A stretch of DNA of 64,000 nt. Source: Flaccisagitta enflata. Taxonomy: Eukaryota > Chaetognatha > Sagittoidea > Aphragmophora. The translations under genes were made by a program, and so were the position numbers. The DNA is taken from the NCBI GenBank assembly GCA_965153355.1, contig OZ231127.1, forward strand, positions 29,078,001 through 29,142,000, written 5' to 3'. Position 1 is the first letter of the stretch. Each line of letters begins with the position of its first letter. This document shows, in pieces, positions 42,317-53,696 of the stretch. The notes under the pieces were generated by a model that did not search any database, was not told where the DNA came from, and worked only from the letters and a program-made list of their open reading frames with translations.

Positions 42317-42768
42317 ATCGAATTTGTCTCGTTTTCTTTTGTCAGTTGCGAGGCGCTGGCGCATCTAATATATATTCAATTACATATAAACTCTTTTTGT
42401 CACAATTCTGTGAATGGAGAATTCTCAGTCACGAACTGCCAAGAAAAAAAAAAGTCAAAATTGGTTGTGACATTTGACGAGTCATGAGCCAAACGATGTG
42501 ATAGGAAAGAAGGGGATATAGAAGAAAAAAAACCCAAAAAACTCCGGCTAGACATCGTTTTCGCAAATCCAATATATTTTGCGCTATGAATTGATTCGAT
42601 TCTCTGGCATAAATCGTTTTTGACTGGTGTGGCTAAGGCAGTCCATCGGCAAAGGATGCTCAACCAAAGTTGGTCTTCGACCGTCTTTACAATCAACATC
42701 AGACATTACCGTCTCAACGTTTTACCGTCACCATTATTGTCTGACTGCTACCTCGCTATCAGGAAACA
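42317..42768. other. Intergenic stretch, no gene seen
   Basis: Nothing recognised. Confidence 0.4.
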
Positions 42769-42902
42769 AGGCCGGATACACGGCAAGACAGTTGCGGACG
42801 ATTGGGCAGGGGCTGTAATGCATTAATCGCTCGGAATTCAACAAAATTTGTTACCGACCTACCGACCGACACGGCAAGGTGTAGAGTCGCGTGTCCGCGA
42901 CT
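42769..42902 (-). mobile_element. Hairpin family 1 copy, complete
   Basis: On the minus strand: hairpin AGTCGCGGACACGCGACT, CTACACCTTGCCGTGTCGGT and a GGTC tract. It then has CCCCTGCCCAATCGTCCGCA with ACTG half-site, and CCGTGTATCCGGCCTTGTTT. The hairpin is of the GTCGCG type, but the half-site is of the GTTGCG type. This is the one clear mismatch among copies. Confidence 0.88.
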
Positions 42903-43621
42903 AAAAAACTCCCCTTCAATTTTTTTTCTTTTTAATTTTATTCCTTAATTGGCAATAACGGAAATCCATCTACTGTATAAGTCAAATAATTTGTTGGTCC
43001 CTTGAAAGGCGTATCCATTATTGGTCTGGCAATTAAGAACGCCTCGGTCGATTTAAAAGAAAACTGGCCAGAATTAAAGTAAGCATCCGAAATCGCTTTT
43101 AATAACATCAACCGCTTTTTAAAGAAAATATTGTCTATATTGTCCTCACTAAAAAAAAAAAAAACGTTGGATGAAGCAAAAACGTTGCAGAAAAATGGCA
43201 ACATTTTTGTTGACAGTAAGAAAAAGTTACCGAGAACTTCTCGGCGAGAAGGTTGCGATATAAAATGCTTTATAGTGACTGGCTGCAACAAAGCGAAATA
43301 AAAATGTGGGCAATGTTGTTGATAGTTCTTTTTGTTTTTGTTTTTTCATTATGTTATGTATTCATGTTTTTGTTTGAAGATTGGCGTTGAAGCTTTATAA
43401 TCTTTATGACATAATCCTGGTAAACCAGAAGGAAATAAAAGGAAGAAGGAGCGAAGGCGGACTGGCGGAGGCGGAGGAAAAAGAGGAGGTGGAGGAGGAG
43501 GCGGAGGCGAAAGCAGAAGAGGAGCAGGAGGCAAAAGAGCCGGAGGCAGGGGCGGATATCACTTCCGGTGAAAGAGATCCGAAGCTGCGAATCTAAGAAC
43601 ATCCCGGACGGTCACGCGCCG

Positions 43622-43625
<4 letters not shown>
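42903..43625. other. Intergenic stretch with GGAGGC purine patch
   Basis: A GGCGGAGG/GAAGAGG-rich purine tract lies at 43440-43555. No gene recognised. Confidence 0.45.

Positions 43626-43683
<58 letters not shown>
43626..43683 (+). repeat. (GA)n microsatellite
   Basis: About 29 GA units. Confidence 0.97.
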
Positions 43684-43686
<3 letters not shown>

Positions 43687-44118
43687 GAAATATCTTGATG
43701 AAATCTCGATAATACGCCCAATGCGACAACCCCTAGAGCCAGAGACCGGGAAACAGAATGACAGACAATCTCAGAAACTGATTGCTGACTCAGCCTGACT
43801 GACTGAGAGACATTCAGAACATCCGACAGAGACAGAGACAGGTAGACAGTCACACAGGCAAAGAGGGGAGAGAATGCTTTCTGCATGACATTCATGTTAG
43901 AAATTCATAAAATTACTGATGATGAAATGGAAAGTTAAAGTATTTGGTGTACTTTTACTGATAGTGATACTAGTAAAATCCGCCCCCCGCCAAAAAAGGG
44001 TTGAAATGACGCCGAGTCAAAAGGCAAAACATGGAAGCGAAAAGGGAGGAAGGGTTTGACAAGGATTTATGAACGAAGACCAGAAAAGACGAGGAAAACG
44101 AATGAGAGAAGCAAACAT
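43684..44118. other. Intergenic stretch, no gene seen
   Basis: Nothing recognised. Confidence 0.4.
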
Positions 44119-44217
<99 letters not shown>

Positions 44218-44218
44218 G
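44119..44218 (+). repeat. Compound (GA)n(GAAA)n microsatellite
   Basis: About 25 GA units pass into about 12 GAAA units. Confidence 0.97.
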
Positions 44219-44596
44219 AACAAAAAAGAAGGATAGACCAAAGGCAAAAAAAATGATAGAAAGATAACAACGAGAGATAAAAAACCAGAGGAAAAAACAT
44301 GAAAGAAATGACAAAGGGTGAAAAAGAAAAAGAACAAAAACAGAGACCGGAGGGAGAGCCAGAAAAGGGAATCTAGATAGACAATGACAGATAGAATGAG
44401 GCACACTGAAGAGGGAACAGGGCAGGATTGCCGGAGATAAATGGTGTTGTACGTTCCCGGAAGATATATTTAAAAAGCATTTGAGCCAAAACAAATTGCT
44501 CTGAAAATTGGTTAACTGATAAACGTCGCAGTCCTAAAATGGCTAAGAGAAATTGCTTTTAAGTAAAAATCTTGGTCAGGTCTATCCATGGTTTTT
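44219..44596. other. Intergenic stretch, no gene seen
   Basis: Purine-rich, nothing recognised. Confidence 0.4.
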
Positions 44597-44786
44597 CGTC
44601 GCGTGCACGCGACTCTACACCCCGCTTTGTCCGGCCGTCGGTCGGTCGGTCTGTTGGTCCGTCACACTTTTACTTTTTTAATCAATTTTATTTCTTTAAG
44701 TCATTTAAAGTCATTTAGGAGTATACTGAGTCATTCTAAGTCATTATGAGTCATTCTAAGTCAATCTGTAAGTCTCGCACGCGACT
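44597..44786 (+). mobile_element. Hairpin family 1 copy, GTCATT subtype
   Basis: GTCGCGTGCACGCGAC hairpin (44598-44613), CTACACCCCGCTTTGTCC, a GTCG/GTCC tract and five GTCATT units. It ends in GCACGCGACT (44777-44786) followed by TGTTGGCCTTGTTTTT. Co-linear with 23781-23990. Confidence 0.9.
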
Positions 44787-44871
44787 TATAGGTGTTGGCC
44801 TTGTTTTTAGACATTTACACATAAAACGACCTATCCGTTTTCACACGTTAGCAGTTAACAAATGATCACAA

Positions 44872-44940
44872 AGTCACGCGCTACGCGACTCCACAACTGG
44901 CTTTGTCCGTCTGTCTGTCCATCCATCCGTCCGTCACAAA
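44872..44940 (+). mobile_element. Hairpin family 1 fragment
   Basis: AGTCACGCGCTACGCGACTC, then CACAACTGGCTTTGTCCGTC and a TCTGTCCATCCATCCGTCCG tract. It lies less than 100 bases after the previous copy, in the same orientation. Confidence 0.75.
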
Positions 44941-45376
44941 GTTCTCTTTACCATTTTTTTTTTCGATTATGAAGATTGTAAGAATAGCATGTGAAATGCT
45001 TAAAATGTGTCCTTTTTTTTTTTTTGCATTTTCTATATTCTTGTCAGCCTGTTTAAAAGTTTTGGCGAACTCGAGGTTCTCATGTTATCTTTTTCAGAAA
45101 TTGAAATGAATAATCTTAGATCCCATGTACTTTCAATGGATGCCACATTATCTTTTTATTGAAAAACAATCTAGAGAGATAGATTTGTAAAGAAGGGAGA
45201 TCAAGACAAAAAAAAAAAAAAAAAAAAACCCAAGTGAACAACAAAAGTGAGAAGAAAAGCAAAGAAGTCAGGCTCTCTTTAGACGCATCTGACAGCTCTG
45301 AGGTAATGAAAAGATCCTAACAAAGAGAGGCGAGAAAGTGAGAGAGGAAAACCTGAGATGATTAAAAAAAAGAGAG

Positions 45377-45377
<1 letters not shown>
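44941..45377. other. Intergenic stretch, no gene seen
   Basis: Contains a poly(A) run at 45208-45228. Nothing else recognised. Confidence 0.4.

Positions 45378-45427
<50 letters not shown>
45378..45427 (+). repeat. (GA)n microsatellite
   Basis: About 25 GA units. Confidence 0.97.
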
Positions 45428-45429
<2 letters not shown>

Positions 45430-45697
45430 GGAGACGCAAACGTTTTCTCGTTTGATGAGGATGATGAGAATGAGTTGGAGGAGAAGCGGAAGACAAAACT
45501 CATGGGATCGGAAAGGAACAGAAATAGGAAAGAAAGGAAGCAAGCAAATGAGCGAGCAAGCAAGTGAGCAATGAAGGGAGCATTCAAGGCTGACAGTTCA
45601 AAAATTGTTGAGAAAAATAAATCAACCTATAGATATATACCTGGTTGAGTTAGTTAATGAATGGTTGGTTTAGAAAAACACGAAGAAAAGAAAGTGA

Positions 45698-45995
45698 CGC
45701 GGGGTCACAATATCGTTGCAGACGGGTGGGCAGGTGCAGCCAACCCCCATCCACACCCAACTCCCCTCCCAACCCCCTGTCCAACACAGACACATACGAC
45801 GGACGGATAAAGCCTCTTATAGAGTTGCGTGTCCGCAACTAGAAATAGGGGATCAGGTAATGAGAGGTTACAATATCTTCGCAGACGAAGGGTACCTGTA
45901 GGGGCGTAAATGCACGGTTTTCCACTTTTCCACTTGATCAATTCAACATGCAACAGACAAACGAACAAAGCCTCCTTTAGAGTCGTGACTCCAGA
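45698..45995 (-). mobile_element. Two hairpin family 1 copies in direct tandem
   Basis: The first copy, 45698-45841, has the half-site GTTGCAGACGGGTGGGCAGG, a CCAACCCCC-rich middle, GGACGGATAAAGCCTCTTAT and the hairpin AGTTGCGTGTCCGCAACT (45823-45840). The second, 45860-45995, repeats the order in decayed form: ACAATATCTTCGCAGACGAA, CAAACGAACAAAGCCTCCTT and AGAGTCGTGACTCC. Confidence 0.8.
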
Positions 45996-46445
45996 AAAGA
46001 TAGAAACAAACAAAGGGAGAAGGAACAAAAGAGAAGAAGGAAGTAGAGAAAGCCTTGAAAAAAATATGATATAAAAAGTAAGACAAAGACATGAGAGTGT
46101 GTTATACTTATACTTATTGGTTGTTCTGCCTGGTATGAAAGTAGATATGGTGACAGTGAGTGGAAGAAAGAAAAAATAGATTAAGAGAGCAACAAAAGGA
46201 AATGGAGCACAAAAAGTAACGAATAAAACAGTAAGTAGATAGAATCATCTTGATACACCAAAAGACAGAAAAAATGATAGAAGAATTCGCAGAGAAATGA
46301 GAAAGAAAAAGTGGAAAAGGAAGGCAGTAGCAAATGACGCGGAAGATACACGGTTTTTGGAAGACACGGAAAAATAGGGTTGCTCCCCCGGAATTGCAAA
46401 TCCACGTGGATCCATAGATTCCCACTATCGCCTCTTACTCTTTTC
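45996..46445. other. Intergenic stretch, no gene seen
   Basis: A-rich; nothing recognised. Confidence 0.4.
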
Positions 46446-46727
<282 letters not shown>

Positions 46728-46858
46728 TGCAGCAGCCCAAAAGGGCCGATGTCCTGTAGAACACAGGGGTTAATCTCCATTTACTCTCCATATAACTAGG
46801 AAAGAGATGAGGGGGTCTGAGAGACAGGACATTGGCCCTTTGGGGCCACTGCCGAAAA
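46728..46858. mobile_element. Inverted pair of hairpin family 2 copies
   Basis: The plus copy starts GCAGCAGCCCAAAAGGGCC (46730) with GATGTCCTGTAGAACACAGG. The minus copy (46822-46858) reads GGCAGTGGCCCCAAAGGGCC with AATGTCCTGTCTCTC. The interval between them is only about 40 bases, with no minisatellite, so this is the smallest cassette in the window. Confidence 0.85.
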
Positions 46859-47070
46859 AATAAGGGAAAAAGAAAGGGAGAGAAAACAAAATGGGTTCCA
46901 TCGGGCGATGTCTGATTCCATCGACAAACGCAACCAACGACGCGCCAACGCCGCCGCCTCCGCCGCCGCCTCCGTCGCTGCCTCCGCCGCCGCCTCCGCC
47001 GCTGTTAGCTCCACGACTGCCAGCAGCGCAGCCAGCACTGCCACCACCTTCACCACCACGCATAACTAGA
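46859..47070. other. GCC/GCT-rich patch
   Basis: CCGCCGCCTCCGCCG trinucleotides at 46945-47060 translate as Pro-rich or Ala-rich frames. A short 110-codon frame on the plus strand is not supported as a gene. Confidence 0.5.
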
Positions 47071-47308
47071 TTTGGATATACCAAAGGAAAACTTAACCTG
47101 AAAATTACAAAATCACCCCAATTCCACCTTAATCACCACCCAGGACCCCCCAACAACGTCCCAACTCCCAAAATCACCATTACACAGCGAAATTTGGATA
47201 TACCAGAGGAAAATTTAACCTAAAACTGATTACAAAATCAACCTTAATACCACCTTAATCACCACCTTATACCCTCCAACAACGTCTCAACCCCCAAAAT
47301 CACCATAT
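47071..47308 (+). repeat. 120-bp tandem duplication
   Basis: Two copies start GATTTGGATATACCAAAGGA (47071) and AATTTGGATATACCAGAGGA (47190). Both end in CCCAAAATCACCAT. Confidence 0.88.
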
Positions 47309-47358
47309 GCACCATAACCATTACCAGCACTTTCAATCTCATAATCATTGACCATCAT

Positions 47359-47362
<4 letters not shown>

Positions 47363-47393
<31 letters not shown>

Positions 47394-47545
47394 CCACCAC
47401 CACCACCACCACCACCACCACCACCACCACCACCACCACCACCACCACCACCACCACCACCACTACCACCACCACCACCACCACCACCACCACCACCACC
47501 ACCACCACCACCACCACCACCGTCGCCGCCGCCACCGCCACCACC
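47363..47545 (+). repeat. (CAG)n(CAC)n compound microsatellite
   Basis: About nine CAG units pass into about 47 CAC units with one CTACCAC interruption, then CGCCGCCGCC. Confidence 0.98.
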
Positions 47546-47715
47546 CACAGTGTCAATGAGCTCGCCCAAAAGATATTAAGGATCTGGTACAGAGCATCCT
47601 TTTTTAGTCGGTTGTATTGCTTTCATTGGCCTCGTGGCTATTATTGGTAGGACGAAGACGAAGAGTGTGTCAAAAGTATGGCATCCACAGCCTCCTTCCC
47701 GTTTATCACTTCGTT

Positions 47716-48043
47716 GGGGGAGGGGGATAGCTCAGAGGTAGCGTGTGCGCTCGTGGCCCTCTGGTTCACGAGTTCGAGTCCTGCATTGGACGAGTCTTTT
47801 CAACGGAGGTTGGAATCCTCAACCATGCGATCGGGCTCTAGGAGGGGTTGCCCGGTGAATCCAGTAAGAACAGCTAGCTAGAGGGGAGGGTTGAAGGGTG
47901 GAAGGGTGGGTAACAATGGATCCGGACAGGGGCGCCTCGAATGGTGGATCTGCGTAACTGCATTAGCAGGCAAAACGCCCCTTACTGTACGAAAGTATGG
48001 GAAACTTCCACTCCTCCCAAGTGGCAACAGCAACAACAACATC
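47716..48043 (+). mobile_element. tRNA-derived SINE with (CAA)n tail
   Basis: A tRNA-like head starts at about 47721 (GGGGGATAGCTCAGAGGTAG). Box A TAGCTCAGAGG (47728-47738) matches the Pol III consensus. Box B GAGTTCGAGTCC (47770-47781) is close to it. The body has GGGGCGCCTCGAATGGTGGA and GGCAAAACGCCCCTTACTG, and the copy ends in a short CAACAACAAC tail. The anticodon and acceptor stems are poor, so it is not a working tRNA gene. It differs in body sequence from the SINE pair at 13.1-13.6 kb. Confidence 0.8.
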
Positions 48044-48219
48044 ACTCCGTTTCGCTGTTTTAGCTAATTTACCATGCTAGTCCCGTGTTCACCATGGCTG
48101 ATCCTAATACTTGACTTTAGTGCTAGCTGATGAGTGATGACGCTTAAGCTCCGAATTCGCAAATCGACACACTATTGGGTGGCATCTAAACTTATTTATG
48201 TACAGTTTACATGCATATG

Positions 48220-48709
48220 CAGTCAGTGGACAAAACGAAATAGTTAAGAGCTCACTCTGTTGGTTTTGATCCAACCTACTGTTATTATACAACAGGCTGT
48301 AAACAACAACTGGTTGTGGAAATTACAGCCCAAATAGAATAGAACGTGTCTAGCATATTCATAATCCTGATGAAATTCTGAGAAGTTTGACATGTCAGAC
48401 TTAACGCTTTTTATAAGAAATAATCTTCTAACATTGCATTATAACTTTATTAAACATTGATAAAAAATTTCTATTTTCATATAAAAGTATACGTTGTGAC
48501 ATATCAAACTTGTCAAAATTTCACCAGGATTATGAATTTGCAGGTTTCATTCTATTTGGTGAAAGTTGGATTTTGCCAACTTTGTAGCATGACAGCCGGC
48601 TGTAATTTTTACAACCAGTGGTTGTTTACAGCCTGCTGCTAGATAACAGTAGGTTGGATCATAGCCAACAGAATGAGCTCTCTACCTATTTTGTTTTGTC
48701 CACTGTCTG
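48220..48709. mobile_element. 490-bp palindromic element, CAGTC ends, copy 1
   Basis: The ends CAGTCAGTGGACAAAACGAA and its complement are part of near-complete self-complementarity about a centre near 48465. The four bases TATG flank both sides (48216-48219 and 48710-48713). The element is co-linear with that at 53697-54227. It has no open frame of note. Four-base duplications are known for Sola and Ginger type transposons, but the ends alone do not assign it. Confidence 0.88.
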
Positions 48710-48713
48710 TATG

Positions 48714-48949
48714 TGCTCGTGCGAAAAATACATGTGCAAATAGGCGCAATCAACAACGGAATGATTTGCTGCAGAACGGATAGAAGATACGTCGTTCATA
48801 CTGCATATACATATACATAGTGTGCTAGGGTGTGAGAGTCAGAGACACGACAGTTTGGTATTAGAAATTTCTTTGTTATTCAAGACACGAAAAAGGCGGT
48901 CGGGGCAATAGCATGGGAAGGGAGACGAATTTCAAAGACGACCTTAGAT

Positions 48950-48989
<40 letters not shown>

Positions 48990-49311
48990 ACAAAATAGCT
49001 ATATGTACTGATTCATGAAAGATGAGAACTGACTTGAAATCATTGCACTTTCAACATCTTTCCATCATTTTTCAAGTACGTGTCAACTCAAAGAATCGTT
49101 TATTACCTGACACAACTGACTTGAAGTATTATCTTACTCCTTACCAAGAAATTCGGCTCGATTGAAGAGACAAAATTACATATTACTCAACTCATATTAG
49201 AAAGGAATCATTGATCGATAATTTTAATTACTTACTAATATCATGATGAGGTATTCATGTAAATGGCCTTACTTGATGGCGCTTATTCCAGACAAAGAAG
49301 AAAAAATTGAC
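48714..49311. other. Intergenic stretch with short (GA)n
   Basis: A (GA)n run lies at 48953-48986. Nothing else recognised. Confidence 0.45.
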
Positions 49312-49509
49312 GCAGGGTCACTAAATCATTGCGGACGGGTTGGCAGGGGCATCCAACCCCCACCCCTTATACTCAAATTATCCAAAACGCTCGTCCCTCC
49401 ACTATTCAACTCGATCACCACAGACCGACGGACCAACACACTGACGCACCGATGGAACAACAGCCCGACGGACAGACAAAGCCTCTCATAGAGTTGCGTT
49501 ACCGCAACT
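49312..49509 (-). mobile_element. Hairpin family 1 copy
   Basis: Half-site ATTGCGGACGGGTTGGCAGG (from about 49327), a CCAACCCCC middle, GACGGACAGACAAAGCCTCT and hairpin AGTTGCGTTACCGCAACT (49492-49509). Close to the copy at 45698. Confidence 0.88.
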
Positions 49510-49845
49510 AAAAATGAAAAATTCTCATTAACAGATCCAGTAAGATAATTGAGAAAAACATAGACACGATTGTCCATTCACTTTTTTCGGAAATAAAGAT
49601 TCCTAATTCACCGAGTTTCAAACAACACCTATAAAATTAATGGGCATGTTCTTTAGGTCAGCTCGTTCTGTCTTAGATCATGTCAGAAAACATATAAAAA
49701 CAATCAACGTGGACGACCTCGCAATTTTGTGCTTAAGCAAATTGGCAAGCATCCGGGGCCGAAGGCCGCGGGGGGGGGGGAGATGTTTAAAAAAAGGAAT
49801 AGAAAGACGATCACATATCAGCCAATATTCAATTACCGCAGAACG

Positions 49846-49851
<6 letters not shown>
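49510..49851. other. Intergenic stretch, no gene seen
   Basis: Nothing recognised apart from a G-run at 49771-49780. Confidence 0.4.

Positions 49852-49938
<87 letters not shown>
49852..49938 (+). repeat. (CT)n microsatellite
   Basis: About 43 CT units. Confidence 0.98.
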
Positions 49939-49940
<2 letters not shown>

Positions 49941-50051
49941 TGTCACGTCACGATTGACCTGTATCAACCTCATACTAACTGCGCACAGAATGATAAAAAA
50001 AGAAAATAAGAAATAATGTCTTCGTCTAGAATTTCTCCTATTTTTGGAATA

Positions 50052-51720
50052 TCATGAAATGACGAGAGGAATACGAAGCATCGATATATTTGGCGTCTCA
50101 TCCGGCGTCACTGTCGGCGTCACAGTCGGCGTCACAGTCGGAGTCACTGTCGGCGTCACTGTAGGCGTCATTGTGGACGTCGCTGCTGGCGTCTCGGTTG
50201 TCGCCTCGGCAGGTGATGATGTCACAATCGGCGTTTCAGCTGATGAAGCATTTGACATGTCAGCTGTTGAGGTCACTGTTGGAGTGTATGCCGATGTTGA
50301 TGTCACTGTTGGCGTGTTATGCTGTGTCACTATTGGCATCGCAGGTGACATCTCCATCGATATGTTTGCTGATGTTAGCGTCACTGTCGGCGTCCCAACT
50401 GATGTCTCTTTCGGCGTGTTTGCTGAGGTTGGCGTAACTGTCAGCGTCACAGTAGGTGTCAAAGTCGACGTCTCAGCTGACATCGCCGGTGGCATTTTGG
50501 CAGACATCCCTGTTGATGTATCATTCGGTATTTCAGTCGTCGTCTCAGACACTTTTGGCTTGTCAGCAGATGTCGGTTTCACTGCTGGCATTTCAGCTGG
50601 CATCGACGACACTGTCAGCGTGACATTCGGCGTCATTGACGTTGTCTCGGTTGATAAGTACAACACTGTGGGCGTTTCTACCGACGGCTCTATTGGCGTG
50701 TCCGTTGATATCGGAGATACTGTCGGCATTTTAGCTGAAGCTCCTATTGATGCTGCCGGAAGCGGAGAATCGGGAATGGTGTTGGATGGTGAGGATGCAG
50801 TTGCTTCGATAAACGTACTCAGAGGAACCCGCAGCATCGCAAAATCCGGAGTGTCATCAGGCGTCACAATCGGTGTTTCATTTGATGTTCCTGTTGGTTT
50901 TCCATTGGTTGATACTATCGGCGAATTCACTGATGTTACAGCCAGCGCTTCAACGGACGTTTCTTTTAAAGTAATATTGTATGCTCTTTCTGGCGCTGCA
51001 TCCGTTGACGTCCGATTTGTGTTCGGTTCATCATGAGTTGTCGACGGGTGTAGTGGAGGCGCTGAAGCCACTGTCCTGCAATAAGGCGCCACTGGGGGAG
51101 GAGGAGAAGGAGAGAGTAGAGGAGGAGAAGCAGATATCGTGGCCACCACCGGAGTTGGCGTAACATCCGTTTCCGCTGACGAGAAATCATAGTGATGCGT
51201 TGGATCATAGTCTGCCGTGTTAAAGATCTCCGTTGCCGCGAGAGGTGGTTTAGAGACACTTCTGGTGGGGTCATTCTTGCTATCCCCACCGCCACCGCCA
51301 CCGCCACCGCCGCCTTGTTCGCAGTCCCTCGTCGGTGTTTCGCCGTCGTCTGTGTTTTCGCCGTCGCCTTCAGGGTTGCCTGTTGGGGGTTCGCCATCAA
51401 TGACGTTGTCTGCGCCTGAATCTCCTCTTTCCTCATTTTCTATTTCTGTCTCGCCGCTTCTCGCTCTTGTCATCGCGACCTCGACGGCGAGCCTCGCCTC
51501 CACGGGCTTCTCCTCTTCTCTTTCTTCTCTTTCTTCTCTCTCACTCGTTGTTGAGTCTTTATTTCCTTCCTTTTCTTTATCTTCTTTTTCGCTGTTTTTC
51601 TTTTTCCGTCTTTTTATCTTCTTCCTCAAACGGATGCAACAAGAGGGCATTTTCCAACGGAATATAGTCGCCATCGCCAGACAAATGAGAGAGACAGAGA
51701 CGAGAAAGAGAGAAAAAAAA

Positions 51721-51806
<86 letters not shown>

Positions 51807-51824
51807 GACGTTGGCCACAAGCAA
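50052..51824 (-). CDS. Thr/Pro-rich mucin-like open frame, function unknown
   Basis: A 590-codon frame, stop TGA at 50052-50054, and the best coding candidate in the window. Residues 1-50 are mostly a translated (CT)n array, so Met51 (51674) is the more credible start if this is a first exon. Residues 60-110 are Lys/Arg then Glu-rich, with a Gly10 run near 170. From about 290 to the end it is Thr/Pro/Ser-rich with T-P-T-V units and many N-X-S/T sites, as in secreted or cell-surface mucin-like proteins. The module D-D-T-P-x-x-x-M-L-R-V-P-L (around Met330) recurs at the C-terminus (Met582). Most codon differences between those two copies are silent, but the opposite strand is also open (50044-51036) with the same wobble sites. 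No signal peptide independent of the repeat, membrane anchor or known domain was seen. It may be one exon of a larger gene or a repeat artefact. Confidence 0.45.
50089..50480 (+). repeat. 12-bp minisatellite (ACTGTCGGCGTC) inside the open frame
   Basis: Five near-perfect GTCACTGTCGGC units at 50104-50170 grade into diverged units. These continue, less regularly, to about 50940. Confidence 0.85.
51728..51803 (+). repeat. (GA)n microsatellite
   Basis: About 38 GA units after a poly(A) run (51713-51728). Confidence 0.98.
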
Positions 51825-52576
51825 AGAGAGAGAAAAAAAAGATCGCTTTTCTGAAGGTCTCTCGGCGCTCGTTATCCGGGGACTGGTATCGATTTATCGA
51901 TTCCACAAAAAGACGAGGAGGACGAGGATGTGAAGGAGGATGAGGAGGTGAAGGAGGAGGAAGACGATGTGGAGGAGGATGAGGAGGAAGGGCAGGCGAA
52001 GATGGCGTTGGCGACGCGACGTTGACGCTGATAGAGGAGAGGGAGGGAGAGAACGAGAAGAGACCCAATTAGATAATTTCCTTTCTATAAATTATCCGTT
52101 TCTCCGTTTCCTTTTTAAAGTGCCACCTCCTCGGCACGGATTTGCCGGTGAGGTAATTCCCGATTTAGACCAGTTTTATTCGAGTAAGCCTTTTTTTTGC
52201 TCGTTTTTTTTTTTCAATTCGCGTGAGCAAAGCTATAATTCCACATAATAATTCGTCGATTTCCTAGGACGTGATGCGGAGAAAGTCGTCCAAATTGAGG
52301 ATTCTTACCCACTCTGTCGACTCTGGCAGAATTCGTTTCGATAATTAGTTTCTTTTTTCTTTCTTTCTATTTTCTTGGTTAAGAGTCATTTCATTTTTTT
52401 GGGGGGTCATATATCTTTGCCTTCATGTCATAAACAAACGGCGAAGATCGTTTAAAATGATATGATTTGAATGACGATCTGAATTTATATCTTTTTTTTT
52501 GTTGTAATTTCCAACATTACTAACGAGAGTACTCTAGAATTCTTATCGACGAAGCGGTGCGGAAATAGTGAGGAGA

Positions 52577-52580
<4 letters not shown>
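51825..52580. other. Intergenic stretch, no gene seen
   Basis: A GAGGAGGATGAGGAGG purine patch at 51910-52000 is followed by unremarkable sequence. If the minus-strand frame at 50052 is a gene, its promoter or 5' exon would lie here, but none is recognisable. Confidence 0.4.

Positions 52581-52584
<4 letters not shown>

Positions 52585-52672
<88 letters not shown>
52585..52672 (+). repeat. (GA)n microsatellite
   Basis: About 43 GA units after a poly(A) run. Confidence 0.98.
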
Positions 52673-52675
<3 letters not shown>

Positions 52676-52742
52676 CGGAGTAAAATAAGACAGAGAGGAA
52701 GACAGAGTCACGGAGTAAGATAAGACAGAGAGGAAGACAGAG
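52671..52742 (+). repeat. 35-bp tandem duplication
   Basis: Two copies of AGTCACGGAGTAAAATAAGA with CAGAGAGGAAGACAG. Confidence 0.9.
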
Positions 52743-53138
52743 TAACAAAGACAAAGAGAGCTGACATGGAGACATACGTACAAACCTTTAGATCGACAGA
52801 CATATTCAGAGATAAAAATATTTAAATAGAAACAGAGAAATTGGCTGAGCATGGCAAAAGATTTAGTCAATTAATCAGAGAACGCGCCTTGTCCAATTAG
52901 CGCAATGTGAAACCATCATGAATGAGCCGGATATCCGAAGTGGCAAGGACCTTCATTGACTTGCCCACGTGGAGCCTGGAAGCTCATTCTGGACGGTTCT
53001 CAGATCAATTACTTAATGACAGATCTACAAAAGTACCTATCTTTAGAATTAATCATAAATTTTATCGACTTCAGTCATTTGTTGTAATCAATCTCTTCTT
53101 TTAAAAAAGTAAAATGTTTAACAAGTTCAGCGGTTCTA
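52743..53138. other. Intergenic stretch, no gene seen
   Basis: Nothing recognised. Confidence 0.4.
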
Positions 53139-53226
53139 CTTCTTCTTCTTCTTCTTCTTCTTCTTTTTCTTTTTCTTTTTCTTTTTCTTCTTCTTCTTCT
53201 TCTTCTTCTTCTTCTTCTTCTTCTTC
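53139..53226 (+). repeat. (TTC)n with (TTTTTC)n centre
   Basis: TTC trinucleotides flank four TTTTTC units. Confidence 0.97.
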
Positions 53227-53692
53227 GTGTCATCATCTTACTCAATTAACTTTCTTTGATCTTTACTTCAAGTTATCCAACCATTTTGTAGCAAGAATGC
53301 AAACCACAAGAATTTGAGAATCATGACTACGAACTATTATCCAAACGAACTATTATCCAAACGTCTGGGCATGCGACAGGACAATCACGGGAAAAAGGGA
53401 CACAAATCACAAATCAGCTATTGTAGTGTTATACATATTTTACTACGGTTGATCAAGTTTTATGGCTTAAAAGACCCATACGTGCACTGAACTGAGCGTA
53501 AAAGGCGATGGACGACCGACGATTGGACGGAATAACCATCGGGCATAACTTTTACAGGGCATAATTTAAAGTGACTTGACGACTTTTAGACGTGCTTTGG
53601 TGCACGTAAAACGGCAAGCACGGGAAATATCCGAACAATGAATCATGGACATCGTCTCTCCCTGTGTGGTTTGTATGGGATCGACTCTCCCA
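53227..53692. other. Intergenic stretch, no gene seen
   Basis: A short duplication CGAACTATTATCCAAACG lies at 53330-53365. Nothing else. Confidence 0.45.
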
Positions 53693-53696
53693 TTAA

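Noticed and set aside
47716-47800. Functional tRNA gene
   Set aside because: Pol III boxes are good, but acceptor and anticodon stems do not pair well and a SINE body with a CAA tail follows.
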